Shown here in pieces: positions 18,699-26,376 of a stretch of 51,687 nt of DNA. Origin of the DNA: an uncultured Cyclobacteriaceae bacterium (GTDB lineage: Bacteria; Bacteroidota; Bacteroidia; Cytophagales; Cyclobacteriaceae). Position numbers and translations under genes: made by a program. The stretch is taken from NCBI GenBank assembly GCA_947492745.1, contig CANLOE010000044.1:1-51687 (forward strand), written 5' to 3'. The notes beneath the pieces are model-generated. The model saw only the letters and a program-made list of their open reading frames with translations. It was not told where the DNA came from and made no database searches. Every line of letters starts with the position of its first letter. Position 1 is the stretch's first letter.

Positions 18699-19817
18699 AT
18701 TATCAAAAAGCAACAGACATACCGTATCATTATCACAGGAGGAGGGACAGGAGGCCATATTTACCCTGCGCTTGCCGTGGGCAATGCGCTCAGGCGTCAG
18801 TATGGAAAAGAGGCTATAGAGATTCTCTTTGTGGGTGCCGAGGGAAAAATGGAAATGCAGAAAGTCCCCGACGCGGGCTTTGCTATAGAGGGATTGAAAA
18901 TCGTCGGTATTCAACGAAGATTGACCCTAAGGAATCTATCCTTTCCCTTCAAAGTGATATCAACGGTGGCAAAGGCCAGAAACATACTTCGGCAGTTTCG
19001 ACCGGATAGCGTCATCGGTTTTGGAGGCTATGCCAGCGCACCCGTGATGATGGCGGCGGCAACTATGGGTATCCCCTCCCTGATACAGGAGCAGAACTCT
19101 TATGCAGGACTGACCAATAAGCTTTTGGGGAAATGGGCTAAAAAAATCTGTGTAGCCTACGAAGGAATGGACCGTTACTTTCCTGCCAAAAAAATCGTGT
19201 TGACGGGAAATCCCGTGCGTAAGGACATCATGGATCTTCAAGGTAGGCAGGAAGAAGGTAGACATCACTTTGGTCTGGATTTGAATAAAAAGACCGTTCT
19301 GGTACTTGGTGGAAGCTTGGGCGCGCGTACCATCAACAATTGTATCATAGAAGGTGTCAAAGCTTTTTTCGATGCAGATGTACAGGTACTCTGGCAGACG
19401 GGCAAAATATACTATAAGGAAATGGCGGGTAAACTGTCCGACTATGGAGATCAGGAGCATATTGTGCTCCGGGAGTTCATTACGGCGATGCACTTGGCCT
19501 ATGCGGCGGCAGATGTGGTCATATCCCGCGCGGGAGCACTTTCCGTATCAGAACTTTGTCTGGCACAAAAGCCCGTGGTATTTGTGCCTTCGCCCAATGT
19601 GGCCGAAGATCATCAGACAAAAAATGCCTTGGCTTTAGTGAACCGGCAGGCGGCACTCATGGTCCGGGATACAGAAGCCGGAAAAGCTTTGGTAGAACAG
19701 GTCATTGCACTGGTCGATGACCAAAAAATGACAGCGACCTTATCAGAGAACATTGGCCGTATGGCAAGACCATCGGCAACAGAGAATATTGTAAAAGAAA
19801 TCATGACGCTGGTCTAA
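18699..19817 (+). CDS. murG: UDP-GlcNAc:lipid I GlcNAc transferase, non-ATG start
   Basis: The conserved N-terminus RIIITGGGTGGHIYPALAV is encoded from 18723 on, so the gene must start upstream of the first GTG (18777). Between the in-frame TAG at 18693-18695 and this motif there is no ATG, GTG or TTG. ATT (18699) or ATC (18702) just after AGGAG are the likely initiators, giving about 372 residues, the normal length. Other motifs: GFGGYASAPVMMAA, QEQNSYAGLTNK, LGGSLGARTIN and SRAGALSVSEL, the UDP-GlcNAc-binding region. It makes lipid II at the inner face of the membrane. murC starts 3 nt after its stop. Confidence 0.93.
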   Translation: MIKKQQTYRIIITGGGTGGHIYPALAVGNALRRQYGKEAIEILFVGAEGKMEMQKVPDAGFAIEGLKIVGIQRRLTLRNLSFPFKVISTVAKARNILRQFRPDSVIGFGGYASAPVMMAAATMGIPSLIQEQNSYAGLTNKLLGKWAKKICVAYEGMDRYFPAKKIVLTGNPVRKDIMDLQGRQEEGRHHFGLDLNKKTVLVLGGSLGARTINNCIIEGVKAFFDADVQVLWQTGKIYYKEMAGKLSDYGDQEHIVLREFITAMHLAYAAADVVISRAGALSVSELCLAQKPVVFVPSPNVAEDHQTKNALALVNRQAALMVRDTEAGKALVEQVIALVDDQKMTATLSENIGRMARPSATENIVKEIMTLV

Positions 19818-19820
19818 GGC

Positions 19821-21221
19821 ATGCAGTTGAAGCAAATACATAACGTATATTTTATAGGTATCGGAGGTATAGGTATGAGTGCATTGGCGCGGTGGTTCCA
19901 TCGTGAGGGCAAACAGGTGACAGGTTACGATAAGACTCGAACACTCCTCACCGATAGCCTAAGTGCTGAGGGGGTAGAAGTACATTTTGAGGATGATGTT
20001 CAGCAGATTCCAAGTACAATCATTGAGGAGAAAGAACATTCCTTGGTCATTTATACACCAGCGATACCAAAAGAGCATAAGGAATTCATTTACCTCAGGG
20101 AACAGGGACTGACCATACTGAAGCGCTCAGAGGTACTGGGACTCATCACCAATGACCTGTTTACCGTGGCCGTTGCGGGCACTCATGGAAAAACTACGAC
20201 CTCGTCGATGATAGCACATATACTGCACCATGCCGGTAAAGACATGGTAGCTTTTCTGGGAGGTGTAGCTACCAATTATGCTACCAATCTCATCAGTAAT
20301 GGGCTGCTGGGGGAAGGAACCATAGCTATAGTAGAGGCGGATGAATTTGATAGGTCTTTTCTCACGCTGAATCCTGACGTAGCGGTAATCACTTCTATAG
20401 ATCCGGATCATATGGATATCTACGGAGACGAATCGGCGTTGAAGAGAGCTTTTACCGATTTCATTGAAAAAATAAAAAACAAGGGTCAACTCATTCTCCA
20501 TCAAAAAGCAGCGGCACAACTGCCCGAGCTTCCAACGGAGATAGGCACCAGTGAATACAGCAGGACAGAAGGGGGTATCTCCTCAGCGGATGTCACTATC
20601 GAAGAAGGTATTTTCGGGTTTGATTATCTGGAAAATGATAAGCATATCAAGGGTTTTCAGCTGGGATTACCGGGTTTTCACAACGTGGAAAATGCTCTTG
20701 CGGCCATAGCGGTGTCCCTGCACATAGGGATAGAAGAGAAGGTGATCAGAGAAGCTCTGCGTACTTATGCGGGTGTAAAACGAAGGTTCGAATATATATT
20801 GAAGAACGGGAATGTCATTTTTATAGATGATTATGCCCATCATCCAGTAGAGATAAAGGCTTTTCTGGAATCAGTAAGAAGTTTGTATCCTGAAAAGAAG
20901 ATAACAGCGGTGTTTCAGCCGCACCTATATACGAGGACGCGGGATTTTGCCAAAGGTTTTGCAGAGAGTCTCAATTTAGCGGACGAAGTGTTCCTTATGG
21001 AAATCTATCCCGCTAGAGAAGCTCCCATTAAAGGAGTAAGCGCAGCGATGATCTATGAGCATATAGAGGTAGCTAAGCAAAGAATCACAAATAAAGGCCA
21101 GCTTTTCGATAAGGTAAAAGTATCGGATACAGAGGTTATCACTACGATAGGAGCCGGTAACATCGACCGCATGGTAGGGCCATTGAAGAAGTTATTGGAG
21201 GACAAGTATGAAGCTGTTTAG
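19821..21221 (+). CDS. murC: UDP-MurNAc:L-alanine ligase
   Basis: A 466-residue Mur ligase. The N-terminal motif is VYFIGIGGIGMSALARWF, the ATP loop GTHGKTTTSSM, then EADEFDRSFL and the C-terminal DDYAHHPVEI. It catalyses the first amino acid addition to UDP-MurNAc. It follows murG after 3 nt and its last 14 nt overlap ftsQ, pointing to coupled translation. Confidence 0.97.
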   Translation: MQLKQIHNVYFIGIGGIGMSALARWFHREGKQVTGYDKTRTLLTDSLSAEGVEVHFEDDVQQIPSTIIEEKEHSLVIYTPAIPKEHKEFIYLREQGLTILKRSEVLGLITNDLFTVAVAGTHGKTTTSSMIAHILHHAGKDMVAFLGGVATNYATNLISNGLLGEGTIAIVEADEFDRSFLTLNPDVAVITSIDPDHMDIYGDESALKRAFTDFIEKIKNKGQLILHQKAAAQLPELPTEIGTSEYSRTEGGISSADVTIEEGIFGFDYLENDKHIKGFQLGLPGFHNVENALAAIAVSLHIGIEEKVIREALRTYAGVKRRFEYILKNGNVIFIDDYAHHPVEIKAFLESVRSLYPEKKITAVFQPHLYTRTRDFAKGFAESLNLADEVFLMEIYPAREAPIKGVSAAMIYEHIEVAKQRITNKGQLFDKVKVSDTEVITTIGAGNIDRMVGPLKKLLEDKYEAV

Positions 21222-21975
21222 TTTTAAGATGAAGAATTCCATTAAGCTCATTGTGAGCCTAGGGCTGATGTTCTCACTCATTGGTTTCGCAGAGAGAGAA
21301 CAGGATGTGGCCCTGTGCCGCGATATCAAAGTCGATTTGAAAAATCAGCGCGATAATTATTTTATCGACGAAGAGGACATCATGGCTTTGATGACCGAGC
21401 AGGGAAAAGGTACCGTTATCGGAAAACCCTTGGGTATGCTGAACTTGAAAAGCATAGAAAAACGCCTGATTACAAATAAGTATGTGAAAGAAGCCCAGGT
21501 CTTTAAGGACTTGAAGGGAAATGTGGTTATCCGAGCAAATCTAAGAAGGCCTATGGCAAGACTGATACAAGCTGATGGTCCCGATGCTTACATATCGGAA
21601 GATGGAAATATCCTACCCGTATCGGATAAGTTCAGTGCGCGCGTAGTCTTGATAACGGGTGATTTTGTAAAACAGGTCATCTATCGCGATAATCTGAAAG
21701 AAGAAAGCCTACAGCCCTTGTACCGCATGCTCAGGTTCATCCAGCAGGATGGCTTTTGGAGAGCACAAGTGGCGCAGATGAACATCCGTAGTAACGGAGA
21801 GGTAGAGATATATCCACAAGTGACCAAACAGATAGTGAGTTTTGGTCCTATGGAACATATAGAGGAAAAATTCGCCAAGCTAAAACTGTTTTACAAACGG
21901 GTACTGCCACAAAAGGGATGGAATACCTACTCGAGAATAAATCTCAAGTACGAAGGGCAGATAGTAGCTGAGTAA
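21208..21975 (+). CDS. ftsQ: FtsQ/DivIB-like divisome protein
   Basis: A 255-residue bitopic protein: a short cytoplasmic N-terminus, a membrane segment at about 10-27, then a periplasmic POTRA-like domain (VDLKNQRDNYFIDEEDIMAL; LNLKSIEKRLITNKYVKEA) and a beta domain with RRPMARLI and YISEDGNILPV. It acts as scaffold between FtsA/FtsK and FtsL/FtsB. The first ATG overlaps murC; an internal ATG 7 codons later is possible. Position directly before ftsA and ftsZ supports the call. Confidence 0.9.
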   Translation: MKLFSFKMKNSIKLIVSLGLMFSLIGFAEREQDVALCRDIKVDLKNQRDNYFIDEEDIMALMTEQGKGTVIGKPLGMLNLKSIEKRLITNKYVKEAQVFKDLKGNVVIRANLRRPMARLIQADGPDAYISEDGNILPVSDKFSARVVLITGDFVKQVIYRDNLKEESLQPLYRMLRFIQQDGFWRAQVAQMNIRSNGEVEIYPQVTKQIVSFGPMEHIEEKFAKLKLFYKRVLPQKGWNTYSRINLKYEGQIVAE

Positions 21976-21996
21976 AAATATAGATAGAGAAAAATA

Positions 21997-22007
21997 AACA
22001 ACCACTA
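21997..22007 (+). promoter_or_regulatory. ftsA leader motif AACAACCACTA
   Basis: This 11-nt motif ends exactly 12 nt before the ftsA ATG. The same 11 nt stand at the same distance before ftsZ (23389-23399), and its reverse complement occurs in three stem-loops after ftsZ (25133, 25231, 25330). It occupies the ribosome-binding position, so it is probably an RNA-level signal. Confidence 0.6.
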
Positions 22008-22019
22008 AAGTATATATTC

Positions 22020-23333
22020 ATGGAAAATGACAAAATCATCGTTGGGCTCGATATCGGCACAACAAAGATCTGTGCCGTCGTAGGGCGCAAAAACGAGTTC
22101 GGTAAATTAGAGGTTCTGGGAATGGGAAAGGCCGAATCCGATGGGGTAATCAGGGGTATTGTCACTAACATCGATAAGACCGTCAATGCGATAGAGAAAG
22201 CGGTCAGGGAAGCAGAGAACAAATCAGGTATCGATATCCGCGTGGTCAATGTCGGTATTGCCGGACAGCACATCAAAAGTTCCATCCATCACGGTAGCAT
22301 TACCCGTAATTCCAATGATGAAGAGATTACTATAGAAGATATCAATCGCCTGACCAATGACATGTACCGTATCGTCATCCCTCCCGGGAGTGAGATCATC
22401 CATGTCATGCCCCAGGACTATATCGTGGACTACGAAGAAGGTATCAAAGATCCCGTTGGGATGTCGGGAGTGAAGTTAGAGGCTGATTTTCATATTATTA
22501 CTGCGCAGACGAATGCGATTAACAATATCAATAAATGTGTACGTCGAGCCGGCTTGCAGATAGAGAACCTGATACTCGAACCCTTGGCATCGAGTATGGC
22601 CGTATTGAGCGACGAAGAGAAAGAAGCGGGTATCTGTCTGGTCGATATTGGTGGCGGTACCACCGATATTGCTATTTTCCATGACAATATCATTCGTCAT
22701 ACAGCAGTCATACCCTTTGGTGGCAATATCATCACTTCTGATATCAAGCAAGGTTGTATGGTCATGCAACACCAAGCAGAACTGTTGAAAACAAAGTTCG
22801 GCAAGGCGATAGCCGAAGAGGCAAACCCCAACGAAATCGTCTCTATACCTGGTCTGAGGAATAGGGCCCCAAAAGAGATTTCCATTAAGAACCTGGCCCA
22901 TATCATAGAGGCCCGTATGGAGGAAATCATTGAACTCGCACATACCGAGATCATCACTTCCGGTTTCGAAAACCGACTTGCCGGAGGTATCGTCATTACG
23001 GGCGGTGGCTCTCAGCTGAACAGTCTAAAACAGCTAGTGGAGTTTATGTCCGGAATGGATGCCCGTATCGGCTACCCGAACGAGCATTTGGGCAAGAGTA
23101 AAGTCGAGGGCATCAAGAGTCCTATGTATGCCACTACCATAGGACTGGTACTTTCGGGCTTTCGGGCTTTGGACGATAGGGAAAACAGGTACAACGAGGT
23201 CAAGGAAAGTAAGAGTAGGCAGCATCAAAACGTAAAAGTGAAAAAGGAATCCTCTACCGATTTCTTTACTAAGATATTGAACAAGACCAAAGGGCTACTG
23301 ATAGATGATATCGACGGGAAGGCAGACTACTGA
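22020..23333 (+). CDS. ftsA: Cell division protein FtsA
   Basis: A 437-residue actin-fold ATPase: phosphate-1 loop VGLDIGTTKICAVVG, the 1C (SHS2) domain around 85-165, phosphate-2 loop VDIGGGTTDIAIF (about 205-217) and the adenosine motif GGIVITGGGSQL. It anchors FtsZ filaments to the membrane. The C-terminus is basic (KVKKESSTDFFTKILNKTKG), fitting an amphipathic membrane-targeting helix, with a short tail after it. The leader carries the AACAACCACTA motif shared with ftsZ. Confidence 0.97.
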   Translation: MENDKIIVGLDIGTTKICAVVGRKNEFGKLEVLGMGKAESDGVIRGIVTNIDKTVNAIEKAVREAENKSGIDIRVVNVGIAGQHIKSSIHHGSITRNSNDEEITIEDINRLTNDMYRIVIPPGSEIIHVMPQDYIVDYEEGIKDPVGMSGVKLEADFHIITAQTNAINNINKCVRRAGLQIENLILEPLASSMAVLSDEEKEAGICLVDIGGGTTDIAIFHDNIIRHTAVIPFGGNIITSDIKQGCMVMQHQAELLKTKFGKAIAEEANPNEIVSIPGLRNRAPKEISIKNLAHIIEARMEEIIELAHTEIITSGFENRLAGGIVITGGGSQLNSLKQLVEFMSGMDARIGYPNEHLGKSKVEGIKSPMYATTIGLVLSGFRALDDRENRYNEVKESKSRQHQNVKVKKESSTDFFTKILNKTKGLLIDDIDGKADY

Positions 23334-23388
23334 TAGTACCTCAAAAAGGTTTTGTGAAAAAGGAAAAATAAAAAATAGTCATATTACC

Positions 23389-23399
23389 AACAACCACTA
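23389..23399 (+). promoter_or_regulatory. ftsZ leader motif AACAACCACTA
   Basis: The 11 nt are identical to the ftsA leader motif and also end exactly 12 nt before the start codon. With the preceding CC, 13 nt (CCAACAACCACTA) are the exact reverse complement of the second and third loops downstream of ftsZ. Confidence 0.6.
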
Positions 23400-23411
23400 A
23401 ATACTAAATTT

Positions 23412-25070
23412 ATGTCAGACAACGCTTATAAATTCGACATACCCAAACACCACAAATCGATTATCAAGGTAATCGGTGTGGGTGGTGGCGGCTCCAATGC
23501 AGTCAATCACATGTTCAACCAAGGCATCAAAGATGTAGAGTTCATCGTTTGTAATACCGATGCTCAAGCTTTGAAAAGTAGCCCCGTGCCCAATAAACTG
23601 CAAATAGGAGTGAACCTGACCGAAGGTCTTGGGGCAGGGGCCAATCCGGAAAAAGGAAAGGATGCTGCTATAGAGAGTAAAGAAGAAATCAGGGACCTCC
23701 TCGGTACCGATACCAAAATGGTGTTCATCACTGCGGGAATGGGTGGAGGCACCGGAACGGGAGCAGCGCCCGTCATCGCCAATGTCGCCAAAGATATGGA
23801 TATACTGACCGTCGGTATCGTTACCGCACCGTTCAAGTTCGAAGGCAAAAAGAAAATGAACCAAGCAGCGCAGGGTATTACCTTTCTAAAGGACAATTGT
23901 GATACCGTACTGGTCATCTCCAATGATAAGTTGAGGGAAATGCACGGTAACCTATCGATTGGCAATGCCTTTGCTCAGGCGGACAACATATTGACTACCG
24001 CAGCAAAGGGGATTGCAGAGATTATCACCGTCGCAGGATATGTCAACGTGGATTTTCAGGATGTCAGGACGGTTATGTTCAATGCAGGAGCGGCAGTGAT
24101 GGGCTCCGCGGAGACCAAAGGGGAGAACCGCGCCAGAAAGGCAGCAGAAGAAGCCTTATCCTCGCCCTTATTGGACAATAAGGACATCTACGGAGCAGAG
24201 AAAATATTACTCTCCATTATCTCTGGCGAACAGGCAGAGCTACAGATGGACGAACTGACAGAAATCACCGAGTATATTCAGGAACAGTCCGGAGAAGATG
24301 CTGAGGTAATCTTTGGTCATGGTGTCGATCCCGATCTGGAAGATAGTATCCGTGTGACATTGATAGCTACAGGTTTTGAAAACTATCAGGCCAAAATGAA
24401 AGAAAAAGAAGCGGCAGAAGCAAGGCAGCTAGAGGGGAAAGCCGAACTGCCCAAAGCGGCTGAGTCCGAAGAACCCGAAGCAGAGACAAAAGTCTTTGAT
24501 CTGGAGTCCAACAAGCAGATTTCACTGTTCCAGAAGAATGAAAGAAATGGAATAAATCAAGAAGAACAGGATAATGAGGCACCGATACCAAGGCCCTTTC
24601 ATACCCCTCCTGCACCTGATCGATCGGATAGAGGATACAGTTTCACTGGCCCGACAACACCTCCGGCCAATACCAATGCACCCCAGACAGGAAATAGCAA
24701 TGAGGGTTACGGGGACAATAGTGAGGATGATGACGGTCTTTTCTCCAGTTTGGAAGATGAGTTCGATATCATTGATGATAATGGTATGGACCAGTACATC
24801 GGTGATGATGGGATGATGGGCTTCATCTCCACGGAAGATAGACTGAAGCAACAGGCCCAAGAGCGCGTTCAAAAACTAAAAGGACTGAACAAAACAGAAC
24901 TCAACGCAGATGAGTTCAAAGAAAAATTGGACGTGCCTGCTTATTTACGTAAACAAGTGAAATTAGAGAATGTGCCTCATTCCTCCGAGCGGAATATCTC
25001 AAAGTACAACTTGAACGATGACAATCAAATACTGGGAAACAATAGGTTTCTGCATGATAATGTAGATTGA
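23412..25070 (+). CDS. ftsZ: Cell division GTPase FtsZ
   Basis: A 552-residue tubulin homologue. The GTPase domain (about 15-330) contains GGGGSNAVNHM, the tubulin signature GGGTGTGAAP and the T7 loop NVDFQDVR. A long acidic and Pro/Asn-rich linker (about 335-510, with tracts such as SEDDDGLFSSLEDEFDIIDD) leads to a C-terminal peptide DVPAYLRKQ like that of other Bacteroidota, the probable docking site for FtsA. The linker makes the protein much longer than E. coli FtsZ (383). It is the last gene of the cluster. Confidence 0.98.
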   Translation: MSDNAYKFDIPKHHKSIIKVIGVGGGGSNAVNHMFNQGIKDVEFIVCNTDAQALKSSPVPNKLQIGVNLTEGLGAGANPEKGKDAAIESKEEIRDLLGTDTKMVFITAGMGGGTGTGAAPVIANVAKDMDILTVGIVTAPFKFEGKKKMNQAAQGITFLKDNCDTVLVISNDKLREMHGNLSIGNAFAQADNILTTAAKGIAEIITVAGYVNVDFQDVRTVMFNAGAAVMGSAETKGENRARKAAEEALSSPLLDNKDIYGAEKILLSIISGEQAELQMDELTEITEYIQEQSGEDAEVIFGHGVDPDLEDSIRVTLIATGFENYQAKMKEKEAAEARQLEGKAELPKAAESEEPEAETKVFDLESNKQISLFQKNERNGINQEEQDNEAPIPRPFHTPPAPDRSDRGYSFTGPTTPPANTNAPQTGNSNEGYGDNSEDDDGLFSSLEDEFDIIDDNGMDQYIGDDGMMGFISTEDRLKQQAQERVQKLKGLNKTELNADEFKEKLDVPAYLRKQVKLENVPHSSERNISKYNLNDDNQILGNNRFLHDNVD

Positions 25071-25105
25071 TATCAGGATACCGGTAGTCTGCTCATAGAT
25101 TGTTA

Positions 25106-25374
25106 GGGCTTTTTTAGTTCAAAACCATGATGTAGTGGTTGTTGTTTTGGATTTTTTACTAAAAAATTGCCCAGAACCTACCATGGGCGGTACTGCCTGT
25201 AAATCTTCACTTTAGCCTAATCCAAAAATGTAGTGGTTGTTGGCTTTAGATTTTTTGCTAAGGTGAAGTTTTGCTAACTGAGGTCATGAAAGAAAGAGTA
25301 CTGTGGTACCTGGCCTAATTCCAAAAATGTAGTGGTTGTTGGCTTAGATTTTTCGCAGGGTATCCTGTACTTTC
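25106..25374. ncRNA. Candidate structured RNA: three stem-loops with conserved loop (98-99 nt period)
   Basis: Three consecutive hairpins lie 36 nt after the ftsZ stop. Stem 1: GGGC+TTTTTTAGT (25106-25118) pairs with ACTAAAAAA+GCCC (25158-25172), inner CAAAAC/GTTTTG. Stem 2: CTTCACTTTAGC (25205-25216) pairs with GCTAAGGTGAAG (25257-25268, one G-U), inner AAAAAT/ATTTTT. Stem 3: GAAAG, TAC and GGTACC (25292-25310) pair with the GGTA-CC-GTA-CTTTC side (25359-25374), inner AAAAAT/ATTTTT. The outer stems differ completely in sequence yet pair. Every loop contains TAGTGGTTGTT (25133-25143, 25231-25241, 25330-25340), the reverse complement of the ftsA and ftsZ leader motif. The transcribed strand is unknown. 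Confidence 0.55.
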
Positions 25375-25380
25375 ACTTTT

Positions 25381-25550
25381 AACCCAAATTGATCGATAGA
25401 AATCGTGATGAGCGTATAAATAGCAAAATACCGGCCATTTGGATTCGTTCGGCATAGCACCGCTATGCTGAATGAAGACCGGTGGGCAAAGCTTCTGATA
25501 TGAAGCTATTTATGCGCGGAATAGATTTTCTAATGGACATTTTGGGCTTA
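25381..25550 (+). repeat. Family C fold-back element
   Basis: An inverted repeat beginning AACCCAAATTGATCGATAG, with the central palindrome CGGCATAGCACCGCTATGC and ending GGACATTTTGGGCTTA. It matches the copy at 28516-28686 in reverse orientation. It follows the third stem-loop directly. Confidence 0.7.
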
Positions 25551-25699
25551 ATGAATTTCTTCTGCGCAAAGCAGGCAAAACCTGGGATGATGCCATTGAA
25601 CCCAATGCTGATTGGGGTGATATCGATGAGAAAGCCATTGTGGCGTTTAACCCGGATCATGCGTTGGAACTTCGTAAGGAGGGTTTAAATGCTACATAG
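25548..25699 (+). pseudogene. Gene fragment between fold-back elements
   Basis: The frame from about 25548 reads NEFLLRKAGKTWDDAIEPNA, then DWGDIDEKAIVAF, and runs into a family B terminus (as NPDHALELRKEGLN) before a stop at 25697. The first 33 residues are strongly protein-like and remind me of the RKG-x-x-TWDDA region of AlbA_2/RecG-like ATP-binding proteins, but this is weak. No start and no further domain exist, so it is a short remnant. Confidence 0.35.
25646..25689 (+). repeat. Solo family B terminus
   Basis: TTTAACCCGGATCATGCGTT through GGAGGGTTTAAA equals the 44-bp left end of full family B elements (26983-27156), without the rest. Its own ends (TTTAACCC and GGGTTTAAA) are complementary. 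A similar solo terminus is at 44331-44372. Confidence 0.65.
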
Positions 25700-25781
25700 A
25701 GATTTTCCGAGAGGCAGTAGTATACCGGTATTGATTGGGCCGGCGATTATCAGTCCGGTAATGCCTTAGGGCTTCTTATGT

Positions 25782-26174
25782 TTACAATTCCTTTACCGCT
25801 GTACCCGTAATCTTTACTTTACCGCCAAATGGCAAGGCCTCGGCTTGGTATATGGTTCTTGCGGGCCGTTTGTTCTCTGGGAACAGCTCCATGTACAATC
25901 GGTTGATTTCGGGTAGATCGTTCAGGTTATCAAAGGCAATATCGATGAACACAACATCTTCTTTTTTGAATTCAGCGTTTTTCAGCGCGGCGAAAAAATT
26001 TGAAAAGGCGAGCTTTCCTTCCTCCAGGGCTGTTCCGGAAACATACTCTCCCTCTTGGTTTACCGATAGCTGACCGCTTACAAAACACATATTGTTCACT
26101 ACTACGGCATGACTGATGGGATTTGACCAGTTGGGCAGTCCTTCTCCTTCTGTAATGTATTTTTTATTGTTCAT
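25782..26174 (-). CDS. RidA/YjgF-family protein
   Basis: About 130 residues from the ATG at 26174; an upstream in-frame ATG (26219) lies within repeat sequence and is unlikely. The fold shows SHAVVVNNMCFVSGQL, the central ALKNAEFKKEDVV helix and PARTIYQAEALPFGGKVKI, with the conserved substrate-binding Arg. The Glu that follows in enamine/imine-deaminating RidA (as in VEIEAIA) is replaced by T (VKITGTAV), so it probably belongs to another Rid subfamily of unknown substrate. A family A element lies directly upstream and may supply its promoter. Confidence 0.85.
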   Translation of the reverse strand: MNNKKYITEGEGLPNWSNPISHAVVVNNMCFVSGQLSVNQEGEYVSGTALEEGKLAFSNFFAALKNAEFKKEDVVFIDIAFDNLNDLPEINRLYMELFPENKRPARTIYQAEALPFGGKVKITGTAVKEL

Positions 26175-26180
26175 AGGTTC

Positions 26181-26210
26181 TGTTATACAAATTTGGGTTT
26201 CAAATGTCGT
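26181..26210 (+). repeat. Solo 30-nt family A terminus
   Basis: TGTTATACAAATTTGGGTTT is followed immediately by a second, complete element starting with nearly the same sequence. This is either a footprint of an excised or truncated family A copy or a local duplication. Confidence 0.6.
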
Positions 26211-26376
26211 GTTATACAAATTTAGGTTTTAAATGTCGTATAAGATTCCGCGGGTCATTTTGTTTCAATCAAGGCGAGAACCGCAGGGATAGCAGCGCTA
26301 TCCCGAGGATTGTCAACGCAGAGTGAAGCAAAATGAACAGGAAGATAGGCGATATTTGAAAGCTAAGTTTGTATTA
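26211..26376 (+). mobile_element. Family A fold-back element (MITE-like), best-preserved copy
   Basis: The two arms pair along most of 166 nt: TTATACAAATTTAGGTTTT at the left against GAAAGCTAAGTTTGTATTA at the right, with the perfect central hairpin GGGATAGCAGCGCTATCCC (26286-26304). The hydrolase stop codon on the minus strand lies in its right terminus. Confidence 0.85.
26217..26224 (-). promoter_or_regulatory. Possible outward -7 box at the family A end, facing ridA-like gene
   Basis: On the minus strand TAAATTTG fits TAnnTTTG and lies 43 nt before the ATG of the RidA-family gene. No clear -33 element is seen at the right distance, so this is a weak call. Confidence 0.3.

Noticed and set aside
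25110-25115. T-run after ftsZ as a simple terminator
   Set aside because: No GC-rich hairpin precedes it; the Ts pair with the A-run at 25161-25166 in the first stem-loop instead.
25126-25345. CRISPR-like array (conserved block about 40 bp, variable spacers about 58 bp, three units)
   Set aside because: The conserved blocks are not identical, the variable parts pair with each other as stem arms, and no cas genes are in the window; a structured RNA array explains it better.
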